Of a stretch of 64,000 nucleotides of DNA, positions 41,936 through 49,853 are shown piece by piece. Source of the DNA: Hymenobacter swuensis DY53 (GTDB lineage Bacteria > Bacteroidota > Bacteroidia > Cytophagales > Hymenobacteraceae); the NCBI RefSeq assembly GCF_000576555.1, contig NZ_CP007145.1, positions 2,604,001-2,668,000 of the forward strand, written 5' to 3'. The position numbers and the translations under genes were made by a program. The notes beneath the pieces are model-generated. The model was not told where the DNA came from. It did not search any database and saw nothing but the letters and a program-made list of their open reading frames with translations. How positions within the stretch are numbered: the first letter of the stretch is position 1; each line of letters opens with the position of its first letter.

Positions 41936-42856
41936 CTATTTACCGCGCTTCACCAGTACCCAGCCCCCCACGATGCCCAGCAACAACGCCGCAGCTATGG
42001 CGGCTTTCGGCACAGCCGGGCGCGGCTGCGGGGCGGGCTTGCGGGCAATGTCCTGGTCGCGGAAGGGCTGGCGGCACAGGGTGGCCAGAATCAGGCGGGC
42101 AGCTTCGGCGGGCTGGTCCCACTGGGGGAAGTGGCCGCAGTGGTCGAACCAGTAGAGACGAGCGTCGGGGAACTTGGCCAGGGCCCGGCGGGCCTGGGTG
42201 GGCAGGCACACCCGGTCGTGGCGACCCCAGCCGATGACCAGCGGGGCCGCAATGCTGCCGGCCGGAGCGGCCTGCTGCACCTCGCCATGGGCCAGCGTGT
42301 CGAGCAGCTCGCCGAACACGGGCGTGTGGGCAAAGCTGTACATCTCGTCCTGGGCCTGGTTGCCATCCAGGGCCCAGGGGCGGGCCGAAAACTGCGGCAG
42401 CAGCACCGTACGGCCCACCGCCGAGTGCATCAGCGCCGGCATTACGGGCTGCAAAGCGCCCACCAGCTTCTGCGATACGGCTACGGAGTGGTAGAAAAAT
42501 GGCACTTCCCAGCCTTCCCAAAACCCACCGGGGTCAAGGGAAACCACGGCCCCGAGCACGCCGCCGCGCCGGGCCAGCTCCAGCACCAGCCGCGCCCCCA
42601 TCGAACTGCCGACGGCATCAATACCCAGCAGGTCGTGCTCGGTGAGAAAGGCCGTGAGGGCATCGGCCAGGGTACCAATGGTATGCTCGCCGGGCAGCCG
42701 CGGCGATGCGCCGTGGCCGGGCAAATCAACGGCAATAACATCGTGCTCGGCAGCCAGCGTGTCGAAAATGGTATTCCAGGAGCGCCAGCTGCCGCCGATA
42801 CCGTGAACCAGAAGCAGGGCCGGGCCAGTGCCGCGCCGGATGTAGTGCAGTGCCAT
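41936..42856 (-). CDS. Alpha/beta hydrolase with C-terminal membrane span
   Basis: This 306-residue protein has the alpha/beta hydrolase core: LLVHGIGGSWRSW (oxyanion hole), DLPGHGASP, the nucleophile elbow GSSMGARL, a late Asp near GRHDRVCLP and His in HCGHFPQWDQP. After the catalytic domain a Pro-rich linker leads to one membrane span (AAIAAALLLGIVGGWVLV) and a short basic end (KRGK). This would anchor the enzyme with its C-terminus in the cytoplasm. Substrate is unknown. Confidence 0.88.
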   Translation of the reverse strand: MALHYIRRGTGPALLLVHGIGGSWRSWNTIFDTLAAEHDVIAVDLPGHGASPRLPGEHTIGTLADALTAFLTEHDLLGIDAVGSSMGARLVLELARRGGVLGAVVSLDPGGFWEGWEVPFFYHSVAVSQKLVGALQPVMPALMHSAVGRTVLLPQFSARPWALDGNQAQDEMYSFAHTPVFGELLDTLAHGEVQQAAPAGSIAAPLVIGWGRHDRVCLPTQARRALAKFPDARLYWFDHCGHFPQWDQPAEAARLILATLCRQPFRDQDIARKPAPQPRPAVPKAAIAAALLLGIVGGWVLVKRGK

Positions 42857-43050
42857 AAAAAAGGGGAAAGGGAAAAGCGTGGTTAGTGCATACGGCCCAC
42901 CCCACCCCGAGTTAGCGGCAGTACGATAAATATCCGCTATGCTACGTGTTGCGGGCGGCGGTGCCGCCCATACCGTTCAGCCTCACTTTGTGGCGCCGGT
43001 TTCACTAGCCGAAGCTTTGCAGGCCGCTGGCAGCGGCTTAAAGCCTGTAG

Positions 43051-43093
43051 TTGTCATGCTGAGCTTGCCGAAGCATCTCTACCGCTTCGTTGG
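43051..43093. repeat. Family A left half
   Basis: TTGTCATGCTGAGCTTGCCG runs on into AAGCATCTCTACCGCTTCGT, identical to the left arm of the copies at 39954 and 48774. No right arm is present. Confidence 0.75.
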
Positions 43094-43130
43094 GTTCCAT
43101 TTACCTTTGACACACTACATCTTCTTCCAC

Positions 43131-43403
43131 ATGAGCGAAGTTTGGGTATTTCACGGAGCCGGCAGCCGTTTCACCGGCGGCGTATTCACTTCCCGGCAAC
43201 AGGCTGAAGAGTTTATCCAGCAGTATCAGCTGAGCGGCATCCTCACCAAATATCCGCTGGGAATCAGCGCCTATGACTGGGCGCAACAGGAGGGCATTTT
43301 TCAGCCAACCAAACCGGAGCAGTACACTACGGGCTTTATCCAGCGCTTCACGTCGGCCAGCCAGGAACACTACCACTATGAGGACGGCAAGTGTGATGCA
43401 TGA
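43131..43403 (+). CDS. DUF7710-domain protein
   Basis: This 90-residue protein reads MSEVWVFHGAGSRFTGGVFT, then LSGILTKYPLGISAYDWA and FIQRFTSASQEHYHYEDG. This pattern is the DUF7710 domain, which is often found alone in toxin-immunity neighbourhoods. The role is unknown. The next gene starts within its last codons (8-base overlap), so the two are translationally coupled. Confidence 0.8.
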   Translation: MSEVWVFHGAGSRFTGGVFTSRQQAEEFIQQYQLSGILTKYPLGISAYDWAQQEGIFQPTKPEQYTTGFIQRFTSASQEHYHYEDGKCDA

Positions 43404-43653
43404 GCAACCCAAGCGGCGCTTTTATCTACTTATTTACGAAGCGGCTACCGGTATTGTGCTGATGCAGGACTGCATGACCCGCTTCCATAACCATACCGGC
43501 ACAACTGCGGTGCCGTACATAGAGCTTGATGTAAGTGATGAGGGAGCAGCCCGGCGTCGGGCCACAGGCATCCTGATCATGTATCCGAAAGTAGAGGTAA
43601 CCATCTACGATGAGCACATGCGCTACATAACAACGTTGCCAAACGCTAACTGA
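43396..43653 (+). CDS. Hypothetical protein overlapping DUF7710 gene
   Basis: This 85-residue protein (RRFYLLIYEAATGIVLMQDC, VPYIELDVSDEGAARRRATG, KVEVTIYDEHMRYITTLP) starts at an ATG inside the last codons of the DUF7710 gene. The tight overlap is the best evidence that it is expressed. It has no signal peptide or span and I do not recognise a family. Confidence 0.6.
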   Translation: MHEQPKRRFYLLIYEAATGIVLMQDCMTRFHNHTGTTAVPYIELDVSDEGAARRRATGILIMYPKVEVTIYDEHMRYITTLPNAN

Positions 43654-43743
43654 CCAACGGCTCATTCCCAAAATCCTCCCGACCTTCGGCCACCTTTTCC
43701 CCGATTTCGTTGTTAGCAACGATTCGCACAAGAACCCCCAACG

Positions 43744-45726
43744 TTGGCTGAACAACCTACCTATACCGACCCTTACGCGCTGGAAAAAGAGCTGCGCAAG
43801 GTGCAGGCCCTCATGAAGCTCGAGCAGCAGGAGGACCTCGAACAGTTCAAAATCAAGAGCGCCCAGGCCACCATTGCCGAGCGCCAGAAACGGGGCCTCA
43901 CCTGGTACCCGGTCAAAATCACGAAGGAAGACATCGGCTTCGGCGGCAAGCTCGTCATCGAGTTGGAACGCCAGGGCGGCGGCAGCGGGCTGCACTTGTT
44001 TCAGGTGGGCAAAAACGCGGCCCTGTTCGGCAATATCCCTGGCCGCGGTGGCTCCGACCGGCCCACGCTGTCGGGCGTAGTCACCAGCGTTAAGCGCAAC
44101 AAAATCCTGCTGGCCACCACCAAGGAAGACCTGCCCGACTGGGTGGACGAGGGCAAGCTGGGCGTGGACCTGACCTTCGACGAGGTGAGCTACCGCGAGA
44201 TGGAGTACGCTCTGGGCAAAGTAATGGGCGCCTACGACTCGCGCCTGGCCGAGCTGCGCGACGTGCTGCTGGGCGCCAAACCGGCCCGCTTCCGGCCCGA
44301 GGCCGAAGCCACGCTCTACTACCCTTCGCCCCTGAACGACAGCCAGCTATCCGCCGTGCGCCACGTGCTGGCGGCTCAGGATGTGGCCATCATCCACGGC
44401 CCGCCCGGCACCGGCAAAACCACCACCCTGGTGCAGGCCATCCTGGAAACCATCCGGCGCGAGCGGCGGGTGCTGGTGTGCGCCCCCAGCAACACGGCCG
44501 TGGATTTGCTCACCGAAAAGCTGGCCGAGCGCGGCGTGAACGTCATCCGGATGGGCAACCCTTCTCGGGTGTCCGACCTGCTGCTGCAGCACACGCTCGA
44601 TGCCCAGATCATGGCCCACAAAAGCTACGCCGAGCTGCGCAGCCTGCGCCAGACCGCCGAGCAGTACCGCGAGCAGGCCGGCAAATTCAAGAAGCACTTC
44701 GGCTGGGAGGAGCGTGAGCAGCGCCGCCTACTCAAGCAGCAGGCCCACGAGCTGCTGCAGGAGTCGGACCAGCTGGAGCGCTATATCACGGAGGATCTGC
44801 TGGAGCAGGTGCAGGTGATTACCTGCACGCTGGTGGGGGCCGGCAACCGCGCCATCCGCCACCTCACCTACGAAACCGTGTTCATCGACGAGGCCGCCCA
44901 GGCCCTGGAGCCGGGCTGCTGGATTCCGATTACCAAAGCCAACCGCGTGGTGCTGGCCGGCGACCATCAGCAGCTGCCGCCCACCGTGAAAAGCGAGAAG
45001 GCAGCCCGCGACGGCCTGCGCGAAACGCTGTTCGAGAAGTGCATCCGGCGCCAGCCCGACACGGCCCGCATGCTGCAGGTACAGTACCGCATGCATGAGC
45101 AGATCATGGAGTTCAGCTCCCAGCAGTTCTACGATGGCAAGCTGGTGGCCGCCCCCACCGTGGCCCACGCCGATTTGCCCGACTACGACCTGCGCTTCGC
45201 CCCCGATATGGCGGTGGAGTTTCTGGATACGGCTGGCTTTGGCTTCCAGGAAATCACCATCGAGGAAAGCCGCTCCACAGCCAACCCCGAGGAAGCCGAC
45301 CTGCTGCTGAAGCGCCTCGCGCAACTGCTGGAGCCCTATGACCAAGCCGACCACGAAACCGACCTGCTTACCATCGGCGTGATTGCGCCCTACCGCGCCC
45401 AGATCAACTACCTCAAGGACGCCATCGAGGAAAACGACGAGCTGGTGGGGCTCATGGAGCACCGCATGCTGAGCGTGGGCACCGTGGACTCATTCCAGGG
45501 CCAGGAGCGCGACATCATCGCCATCAGCCTCACCCGCAGCAACCCCCAGGGTGAAATCGGCTTCCTCTCCGACATCCGCCGCATGAACGTGGGCATGACC
45601 CGGGCCCGCCGCAAGCTGCTGCTCGTCGGCGACTCCAGCACGCTGGGCGCGCACCCCTTCTATAAGGCGTTTCTGGATTATGTCGAGAGCATCGGGGCCT
45701 ACCGCACGGCCTGGGAAATGCAGTAG
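43744..45726 (+). CDS. UPF1/IGHMBP2-like superfamily 1 helicase
   Basis: This 660-residue protein has an N-terminal OB/stalk region and the DNA2/NAM7 AAA core. Walker A is GPPGTGKTTTLVQAI (about 218-232), Walker B is VFIDEAAQALEP (about 379-390), and GDHQQLPPTVKS, VQYRMHEQIMEFSSQQFYDG, VDSFQGQERDIIAISLTRSN and NVGMTRARRKLLLVGD follow. All SF1B helicase motifs are present. It should unwind RNA or DNA 5' to 3'. Translation appears to start at a TTG (43744), as no in-frame ATG precedes the conserved YALEKELRKVQALM region; the next ATG is at residue 24. Confidence 0.93.
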   Translation: MAEQPTYTDPYALEKELRKVQALMKLEQQEDLEQFKIKSAQATIAERQKRGLTWYPVKITKEDIGFGGKLVIELERQGGGSGLHLFQVGKNAALFGNIPGRGGSDRPTLSGVVTSVKRNKILLATTKEDLPDWVDEGKLGVDLTFDEVSYREMEYALGKVMGAYDSRLAELRDVLLGAKPARFRPEAEATLYYPSPLNDSQLSAVRHVLAAQDVAIIHGPPGTGKTTTLVQAILETIRRERRVLVCAPSNTAVDLLTEKLAERGVNVIRMGNPSRVSDLLLQHTLDAQIMAHKSYAELRSLRQTAEQYREQAGKFKKHFGWEEREQRRLLKQQAHELLQESDQLERYITEDLLEQVQVITCTLVGAGNRAIRHLTYETVFIDEAAQALEPGCWIPITKANRVVLAGDHQQLPPTVKSEKAARDGLRETLFEKCIRRQPDTARMLQVQYRMHEQIMEFSSQQFYDGKLVAAPTVAHADLPDYDLRFAPDMAVEFLDTAGFGFQEITIEESRSTANPEEADLLLKRLAQLLEPYDQADHETDLLTIGVIAPYRAQINYLKDAIEENDELVGLMEHRMLSVGTVDSFQGQERDIIAISLTRSNPQGEIGFLSDIRRMNVGMTRARRKLLLVGDSSTLGAHPFYKAFLDYVESIGAYRTAWEMQ

Positions 45727-45742
45727 CGTGGTGGCTGCTAGT

Positions 45743-45777
45743 GACCGTCCTGCTGAGCTTGTCGAAGCAGGACGGTC
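45743..45777. repeat. Family A mini-hairpin
   Basis: GACCGTCCTGCT and AGCAGGACGGTC pair perfectly around a loop of GAGCTTGTCGA. This is a family A centre with new compensating arms (CGTCCTG instead of CGTCATG on both sides), 17 bases past the helicase stop. Confidence 0.8.
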
Positions 45778-45924
45778 TAACACAGAATTCCGGTTTCCGC
45801 AAACACTATCCCACTCCAAAGAGTATCCTACCCTGGAACCTCTCGAATTACGGGTCATTTCCGTAACTAGCCGTTCCAAACTTATTCCCAACCCATCTCC
45901 GGACGCACCCGTCCACCCCGAAGC

Positions 45925-46440
45925 ATGGCTCAAATCAGCGAAAACAAAGTCGTTACCATCACTTACGACCTGAGCGTAACCGACGAAAACCAGGAGAAAG
46001 TATTAGTAGAATCGGCGGAGGAAGATGCCCCGATGGTGTTTCTGTTCGGCCAGAGCGGCCTGCCCGAGGAATTCGAGCGTCAGCTCAGCGGCAAGAAGTC
46101 CGGCGACTCCTTCGCTTTCTCGCTCACCCCCGAGCAGGCCTATGGAGAGTACGATGCCCAGGCCGTAGTGGAAATACCCAAAAACGTCTTTGAAATTGAC
46201 GGTCAGATTGACGGCGAGATGCTGCAGGTGGGCAACTTCCTGCCCATGGCCGACAACCAGGGCCACCACATGCAGGGCAAAGTGGTGGAAATTGGCGACT
46301 CAGCCGTGAAAATGGACTTCAACCACCCGCTGGCCGGCATGGTCATGCACTTCGACGGCAAAGTTGCCGAGGTGCGCGACGCTACCCGCGAGGAACTCGA
46401 CCACGGCCATGTGCACGGCGAAGGTGGCCACCACCACTAA
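45925..46440 (+). CDS. slyD: SlyD-type FKBP peptidyl-prolyl isomerase
   Basis: This 171-residue protein has the FKBP fold split by the SlyD insert-in-flap domain: ITYDLSVTDENQEKVLVES, LPEEFERQLSGKKSGDSFAF, PEQAYGEYD, then DFNHPLAGMVMHFDGKVAEV. The tail HGHVHGEGGHHH is His-rich as in nickel-binding SlyD. It should act as chaperone and prolyl isomerase in the cytoplasm and may deliver Ni(II). It ends with a strong terminator. Confidence 0.92.
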   Translation: MAQISENKVVTITYDLSVTDENQEKVLVESAEEDAPMVFLFGQSGLPEEFERQLSGKKSGDSFAFSLTPEQAYGEYDAQAVVEIPKNVFEIDGQIDGEMLQVGNFLPMADNQGHHMQGKVVEIGDSAVKMDFNHPLAGMVMHFDGKVAEVRDATREELDHGHVHGEGGHHH

Positions 46441-46458
46441 GCTGTTCTTGCGAACTGA

Positions 46459-46501
46459 AGAATCGGGCCGGCTGCATCTGCAGCCGGCCCGATTCTTTTT
46501 T
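46459..46501 (+). terminator. Terminator after slyD
   Basis: AAGAATCGGGCCGGCTGCA and TGCAGCCGGCCCGATTCTT form a perfect 19-bp stem with a 3-base loop, followed by a run of T. Confidence 0.92.
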
Positions 46502-46576
46502 AGCCGTCTGCCTGTTGCTCTGGCTTGGATGCCTGCGTACAACCCGGTTTCTTTGATAAAATTCAACCGGCATTCT

Positions 46577-47017
46577 ATGCGTCCCGCTACTTTGTGTTCC
46601 CGCCCGGCTGTCTGGGCCGTTCTGTTTTCCCTCACCACGCTCACGGCCTGCGGCTCTAAAGAAGAGGAAGACGAGCCGGCCCCGCTGCCCGGCCGCTGGA
46701 CGCTGGTCACCCAGCACAGCGTCAATACCGATGCCAGCACGGGCCAGATCATCACCGAGCAGCACCAGCCCGGCACCGCCGGCGACTACCTGGAAGTTTC
46801 AACCAGCACCTTCGAGGAGTACCGGGGCAACCAGCTCCATTTCACGGCTCCTTACACGTACAGCCGCCCCACCATCAGCATGCAAGGCACCAACCCGCGC
46901 ACCGACCTGTCGCGGGAAGTCCGGGAGCTGACCAGCCGCAAACTGGTGCTGTACTACCAGCTTCCGGCTATCGTCATGAACCAAAAGGTCACCATTGAGG
47001 CTACGTATTCACGCTAG
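46577..47017 (+). CDS. Lipoprotein, lipocalin-like size
   Basis: This 146-residue protein has a lipoprotein signal with TLTACGSK (Cys at about 25). A beta-rich mature part begins PLPGRWTLVTQHSVNTD, as in small lipocalin-like lipoproteins of Bacteroidota. I chose the ATG at 46577, as it begins just before the hydrophobic segment. Function is not known. The slyD terminator precedes it, so it has its own promoter. Confidence 0.65.
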   Translation: MRPATLCSRPAVWAVLFSLTTLTACGSKEEEDEPAPLPGRWTLVTQHSVNTDASTGQIITEQHQPGTAGDYLEVSTSTFEEYRGNQLHFTAPYTYSRPTISMQGTNPRTDLSREVRELTSRKLVLYYQLPAIVMNQKVTIEATYSR

Positions 47018-47056
47018 TTGTTGCACAATTAGCCCTGTAATGTTCCGGTTGACCAG

Positions 47057-47368
47057 GTGGAAGCATCCTTCGATAAAAGGTTTTGTGAGTTTCTAGAATA
47101 TCATCTGGGCAACACGTTCGGACATTCTCTTGACCCTCACATCAGAGGGCTTTGGTGTGATGGGGTTTTGCCGCCTGCCCTGGATATTCAGCTCACGAAA
47201 AAGCACATTAACGACACCCGGCGCATTATCACCACGGCTTTTATTGGTCACGGTGATACCGATCTATACGATTTGACTATCCTACTAGGCCGGCACTCAC
47301 TACGCATGTACAGTAAAGGATACGCCTTGCTAGACTGCGTACCCAGCAAAGAATCTTCGGATTGGTAA
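47057..47368 (+). CDS. Hypothetical protein, AT-rich gene
   Basis: This 103-residue protein starts from GTG at 47057 and reads FCEFLEYHLGNTFGHSLDPH, GLWCDGVLPPAL and ILLGRHSLRMYSKGYALLDC. It has no signal or span. The gene is AT-richer than its neighbours and follows a lipoprotein gene by 39 bases. I do not recognise a family. Size and isolation resemble the other orphan immunity-like genes in this window. Confidence 0.5.
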   Translation: MEASFDKRFCEFLEYHLGNTFGHSLDPHIRGLWCDGVLPPALDIQLTKKHINDTRRIITTAFIGHGDTDLYDLTILLGRHSLRMYSKGYALLDCVPSKESSDW

Positions 47369-47418
47369 ACTCTTGATTTGGAAAACCGGCGGCTGGAAAT
47401 ACAACTGCTATAAATCCT

Positions 47419-48021
47419 CTACCACATTCCCTCCACCCCCGCCCGCAATTCCGGCCAGAACTCCGCAAAATCTGCCTCATAGGCCGGTAGCTCCGCCAGA
47501 AACGCGGCGGCTCCGGTAGCCAGCACGGCGGCGGCGGGCACGCGGCGGCTCAGCCCCAGTAGGGCGCGGTGCAGGCCCTCGGGGTGGGCATAGCCGGTTA
47601 GCCAATCGTGCTGGCGCATGTAGTGCAGCATGTGCTGCAAACGCTCGGGCAGCTCGTGGCGGCGCTGGTGCAGCAGCTGGTACTGGCGCTGCGCAAACTG
47701 CGGTAGTGGCTCCGATGGGTGATACTGCGCGAAGTCGCGGGCCAGCAGGTGGTCGAAACCGACGTCGGATACCACGCCGGCCCACTTGCCCAGGCCGGCC
47801 GTGCGCAGGCGGGCGGTGGTGCGGCGCACCACGGGGTGGGCATCGGTAAACGAGTCGATGAAACGGTGCAGGCGGATGCCGCGCTGTACGGTGGCGGGAT
47901 AGGCTTCCAGGGCGGTGCGGCCCCGCACCGCCTCGGCGGCGAAATTGCCGACGACGAGGTCTTCGTAGTCGGGAGTGGCGGCGGGTGAGCCGGAGAGTAG
48001 CAGGTGGGCGAGGAAATTCAT
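47419..48021 (-). CDS. ACP phosphodiesterase (AcpH-like)
   Basis: This 200-residue protein starts MNFLAHLLLSGSPAAT and has DLVVGNFAAEAVRG, IRLHRFIDSFTDAHPVVR and VSDVGFDHLLARDFAQYH. These are the conserved metal-binding His/Asp segments of the AcpH family (HD-like fold). The enzyme removes 4'-phosphopantetheine from acyl carrier protein, affecting fatty acid synthesis. It is divergent from the stress-protein gene 145 bases away. Confidence 0.88.
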   Translation of the reverse strand: MNFLAHLLLSGSPAATPDYEDLVVGNFAAEAVRGRTALEAYPATVQRGIRLHRFIDSFTDAHPVVRRTTARLRTAGLGKWAGVVSDVGFDHLLARDFAQYHPSEPLPQFAQRQYQLLHQRRHELPERLQHMLHYMRQHDWLTGYAHPEGLHRALLGLSRRVPAAAVLATGAAAFLAELPAYEADFAEFWPELRAGVEGMW

Positions 48022-48166
48022 GCGGTTCGGAAGTACGGCAAAATCCGGGCGCGGGGCTGGCCAAGCTCAACCCGAAACCGCACCCGGCCGTACTAACAAA
48101 CAGGCCCGACCAGTACTTGGCCGCCTTTTCTTCCGTTTTTATCCTGTTTCCCTACCCTCGTCTCCC

Positions 48167-48679
48167 ATGTCCAACCAACCCAACGTAACCAACGACCTAA
48201 GCAAACTGCTCGACAAAATTAAGGATGTGCGTATTGCCATGCTCACCACCCAGGATGAGGACGGCAGCCTGCGCAGCCGCCCCATGTTCACCCAAAAGCC
48301 CGACGGCAGCAGTGCCCTGGTGTTCCTGACCGATAAGGATTCGGCCAAAGTGTACGAGGTGAAAAAAGATAGCCACGTCAACCTGAGCTATGGCAAGCCC
48401 GAAGACAACGTGTACGTCTCGGTATCGGGCCGCGCCAACGCCTACCGCGACCAGGCCGAAATCGACAAGCTCTGGAGTGAGCCGATGCGCGCCTGGTTCC
48501 CCAAAGGCAAGGATGATGAGAGCATCTATATCCTGAAAGTGGAAATCGAGAAAGGCGAGTACTGGGACACCCCCAGCAGCCTGCTCACCCAGGCCGTAGC
48601 CTACGTGAAAGCCCTGGCCACCGGTGAGCGGAGCACTTCCGACGACGTAAACGAGCACGCCAAAGTAGAAGTGAAGTAG
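48167..48679 (+). CDS. PNPOx-like general stress protein
   Basis: This 170-residue protein has the split-barrel flavin-binding fold of pyridoxamine phosphate oxidase-like proteins: VRIAMLTTQDEDGSLRSRPM, ALVFLTDKDSAKVYEVKK, NLSYGKPEDNVYVSVSG and MRAWFPKGKDDESIYILKV. It resembles general stress protein 26. Flavin or deazaflavin binding is likely; the substrate is not known. The ATG at 48167 is used and a terminator follows. Confidence 0.9.
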   Translation: MSNQPNVTNDLSKLLDKIKDVRIAMLTTQDEDGSLRSRPMFTQKPDGSSALVFLTDKDSAKVYEVKKDSHVNLSYGKPEDNVYVSVSGRANAYRDQAEIDKLWSEPMRAWFPKGKDDESIYILKVEIEKGEYWDTPSSLLTQAVAYVKALATGERSTSDDVNEHAKVEVK

Positions 48680-48700
48680 GCCTCGCCTACCAAATATGCA

Positions 48701-48731
48701 AAAGGCCCGGAAGCAATTCCGGGCCTTTTTT
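48701..48731 (+). terminator. Terminator after stress-protein gene
   Basis: AAAGGCCCGGAA and TTCCGGGCCTTT pair with a short loop, followed by six T. Confidence 0.9.
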
Positions 48732-48773
48732 GTTGTTTTGAGGTCATTGCCATCGTGCTACTGCTACTATTCA

Positions 48774-48872
48774 GAACGTCATGCTGAGCTTGCCGAAGCA
48801 TCTCTACCGTTTCATCTGCATAGTATTGCAACGAAGCGGTAGAGATGCTTCGGCAAGCTCAGCATGACGGTT
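48774..48872. repeat. Family A inverted repeat
   Basis: ACGTCATGCTGAGCTTGCCG and CGGCAAGCTCAGCATGACG are inverted ends. AAGCATCTCTACCG / CGGTAGAGATGCTT pair inside. This is a complete copy between two plus-strand genes. Confidence 0.9.
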
Positions 48873-48928
48873 ACTTGGGTAGGTTTCATCTTACCAACTT
48901 CTACTCTTTCTACCTTTAACCCCGTCAC

Positions 48929-49609
48929 TTGCTCACCACCCTCTCCATCCTCACCCTCCTACCCAACCAGCGGCGCTGGGGCTTCGCGCAGATGGGCACG
49001 GCCCAGCGGCCCTTACAACGCGTGCCGGGCCTTCGGTTTCAGAAGCTGCTGGGCAGCGGCGCGGGCGGCTTCGGGGCGCTGCCCAACCTGCTACGTTACG
49101 GGTTTATGGCCGTGTGGGAAGATGAGCAGGCGGCTCGCGCGTTCTTCGAGGGGCATCCGCTGTGGCAGCAGTATCGGCAGCGCACCTCGGAAATCTGGAC
49201 GACGTGGCTGGCCCCCATCAAGTCGCACGGCCTCTGGGATGGGGTGAACCCGTTTGACTACGAAACTGAAAACAGCGCGACGGATGGACCGGTAATGGTA
49301 CTTACGCGGGCCTCTATCCGGTGGCAGAAAACACCGCGTTTCTGGCGCTATGTGGCTCCCGTGAGTGCCACTATTACCGACGCGCCGGGCGTGCGCGCCG
49401 CCATCGGGCTAGGCGAACTGCCGGTGGTGCGCCAAGCTACCGTGAGTGTCTGGGAATCCACCCAGGCCATGCAGGACTACGCCTACCGCAGCCCCAAACA
49501 CAAGGAAGTTATCCGGCTCACCCGCCAGGAAGACTGGTACGGCGAGGAGATGTTCGCCCGCTTTCGGGTATTGCGCACCGAAGGCACCTGGGACGGCCGG
49601 GCACTGTAG
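48929..49609 (+). CDS. Spheroidene monooxygenase (CrtA-like)
   Basis: This 226-residue protein has RRWGFAQMGTAQRPLQRVPG, LRFQKLLGSGAGGFGALPN, LLRYGFMAVWEDEQAARAFF and a long alpha-beta C-terminal half. These fit the CrtA-like group related to heme-dependent dimeric alpha-beta barrel proteins. CrtA oxygenates C-2 of acyclic carotenoids. No other carotenoid gene is nearby. A TTG start (48929) is favoured because conserved sequence begins before the first ATG (residue 22). Confidence 0.82.
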   Translation: MLTTLSILTLLPNQRRWGFAQMGTAQRPLQRVPGLRFQKLLGSGAGGFGALPNLLRYGFMAVWEDEQAARAFFEGHPLWQQYRQRTSEIWTTWLAPIKSHGLWDGVNPFDYETENSATDGPVMVLTRASIRWQKTPRFWRYVAPVSATITDAPGVRAAIGLGELPVVRQATVSVWESTQAMQDYAYRSPKHKEVIRLTRQEDWYGEEMFARFRVLRTEGTWDGRAL

Positions 49610-49659
49610 CCCCCTAGTGCGCCAGGCAGCACGAAGGACCTTTTACCGTCAGAACAACT

Positions 49660-49702
49660 CTGCGCCCTCTGCGCCAAACCCTGCGTCTTCTGCGGGCTAA
49701 AA
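49660..49702. repeat. Family C single arm
   Basis: TGCGCCCTCTGCGCCAAACC followed by CTGCGTCTTCTGCGGGCTAA is a single-armed copy of the inverted repeat at 17157-17254 (there CTCTGCGTAAACCGCTGCGT). Confidence 0.75.
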
Positions 49703-49853
49703 CCAGTTGCCCGGTACCGCTACACCACGACGTGGCCCTTCAGTTGCTGCCTCAGGATGACGGGCGTTTTGTAGTCGGGCTGGAAAAACTACTGCCTCGC
49801 CCCTGTTTTTGCGTAATTTCGCCCGTTCCGATTCATCGAATTACCGACTGCCC

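Noticed and set aside
43707..43722. Small palindrome TCGTTG-N4-CAACGA before the helicase gene
   Set aside because: It is only 6-base arms and single-copy, so it is not distinguishable from chance.
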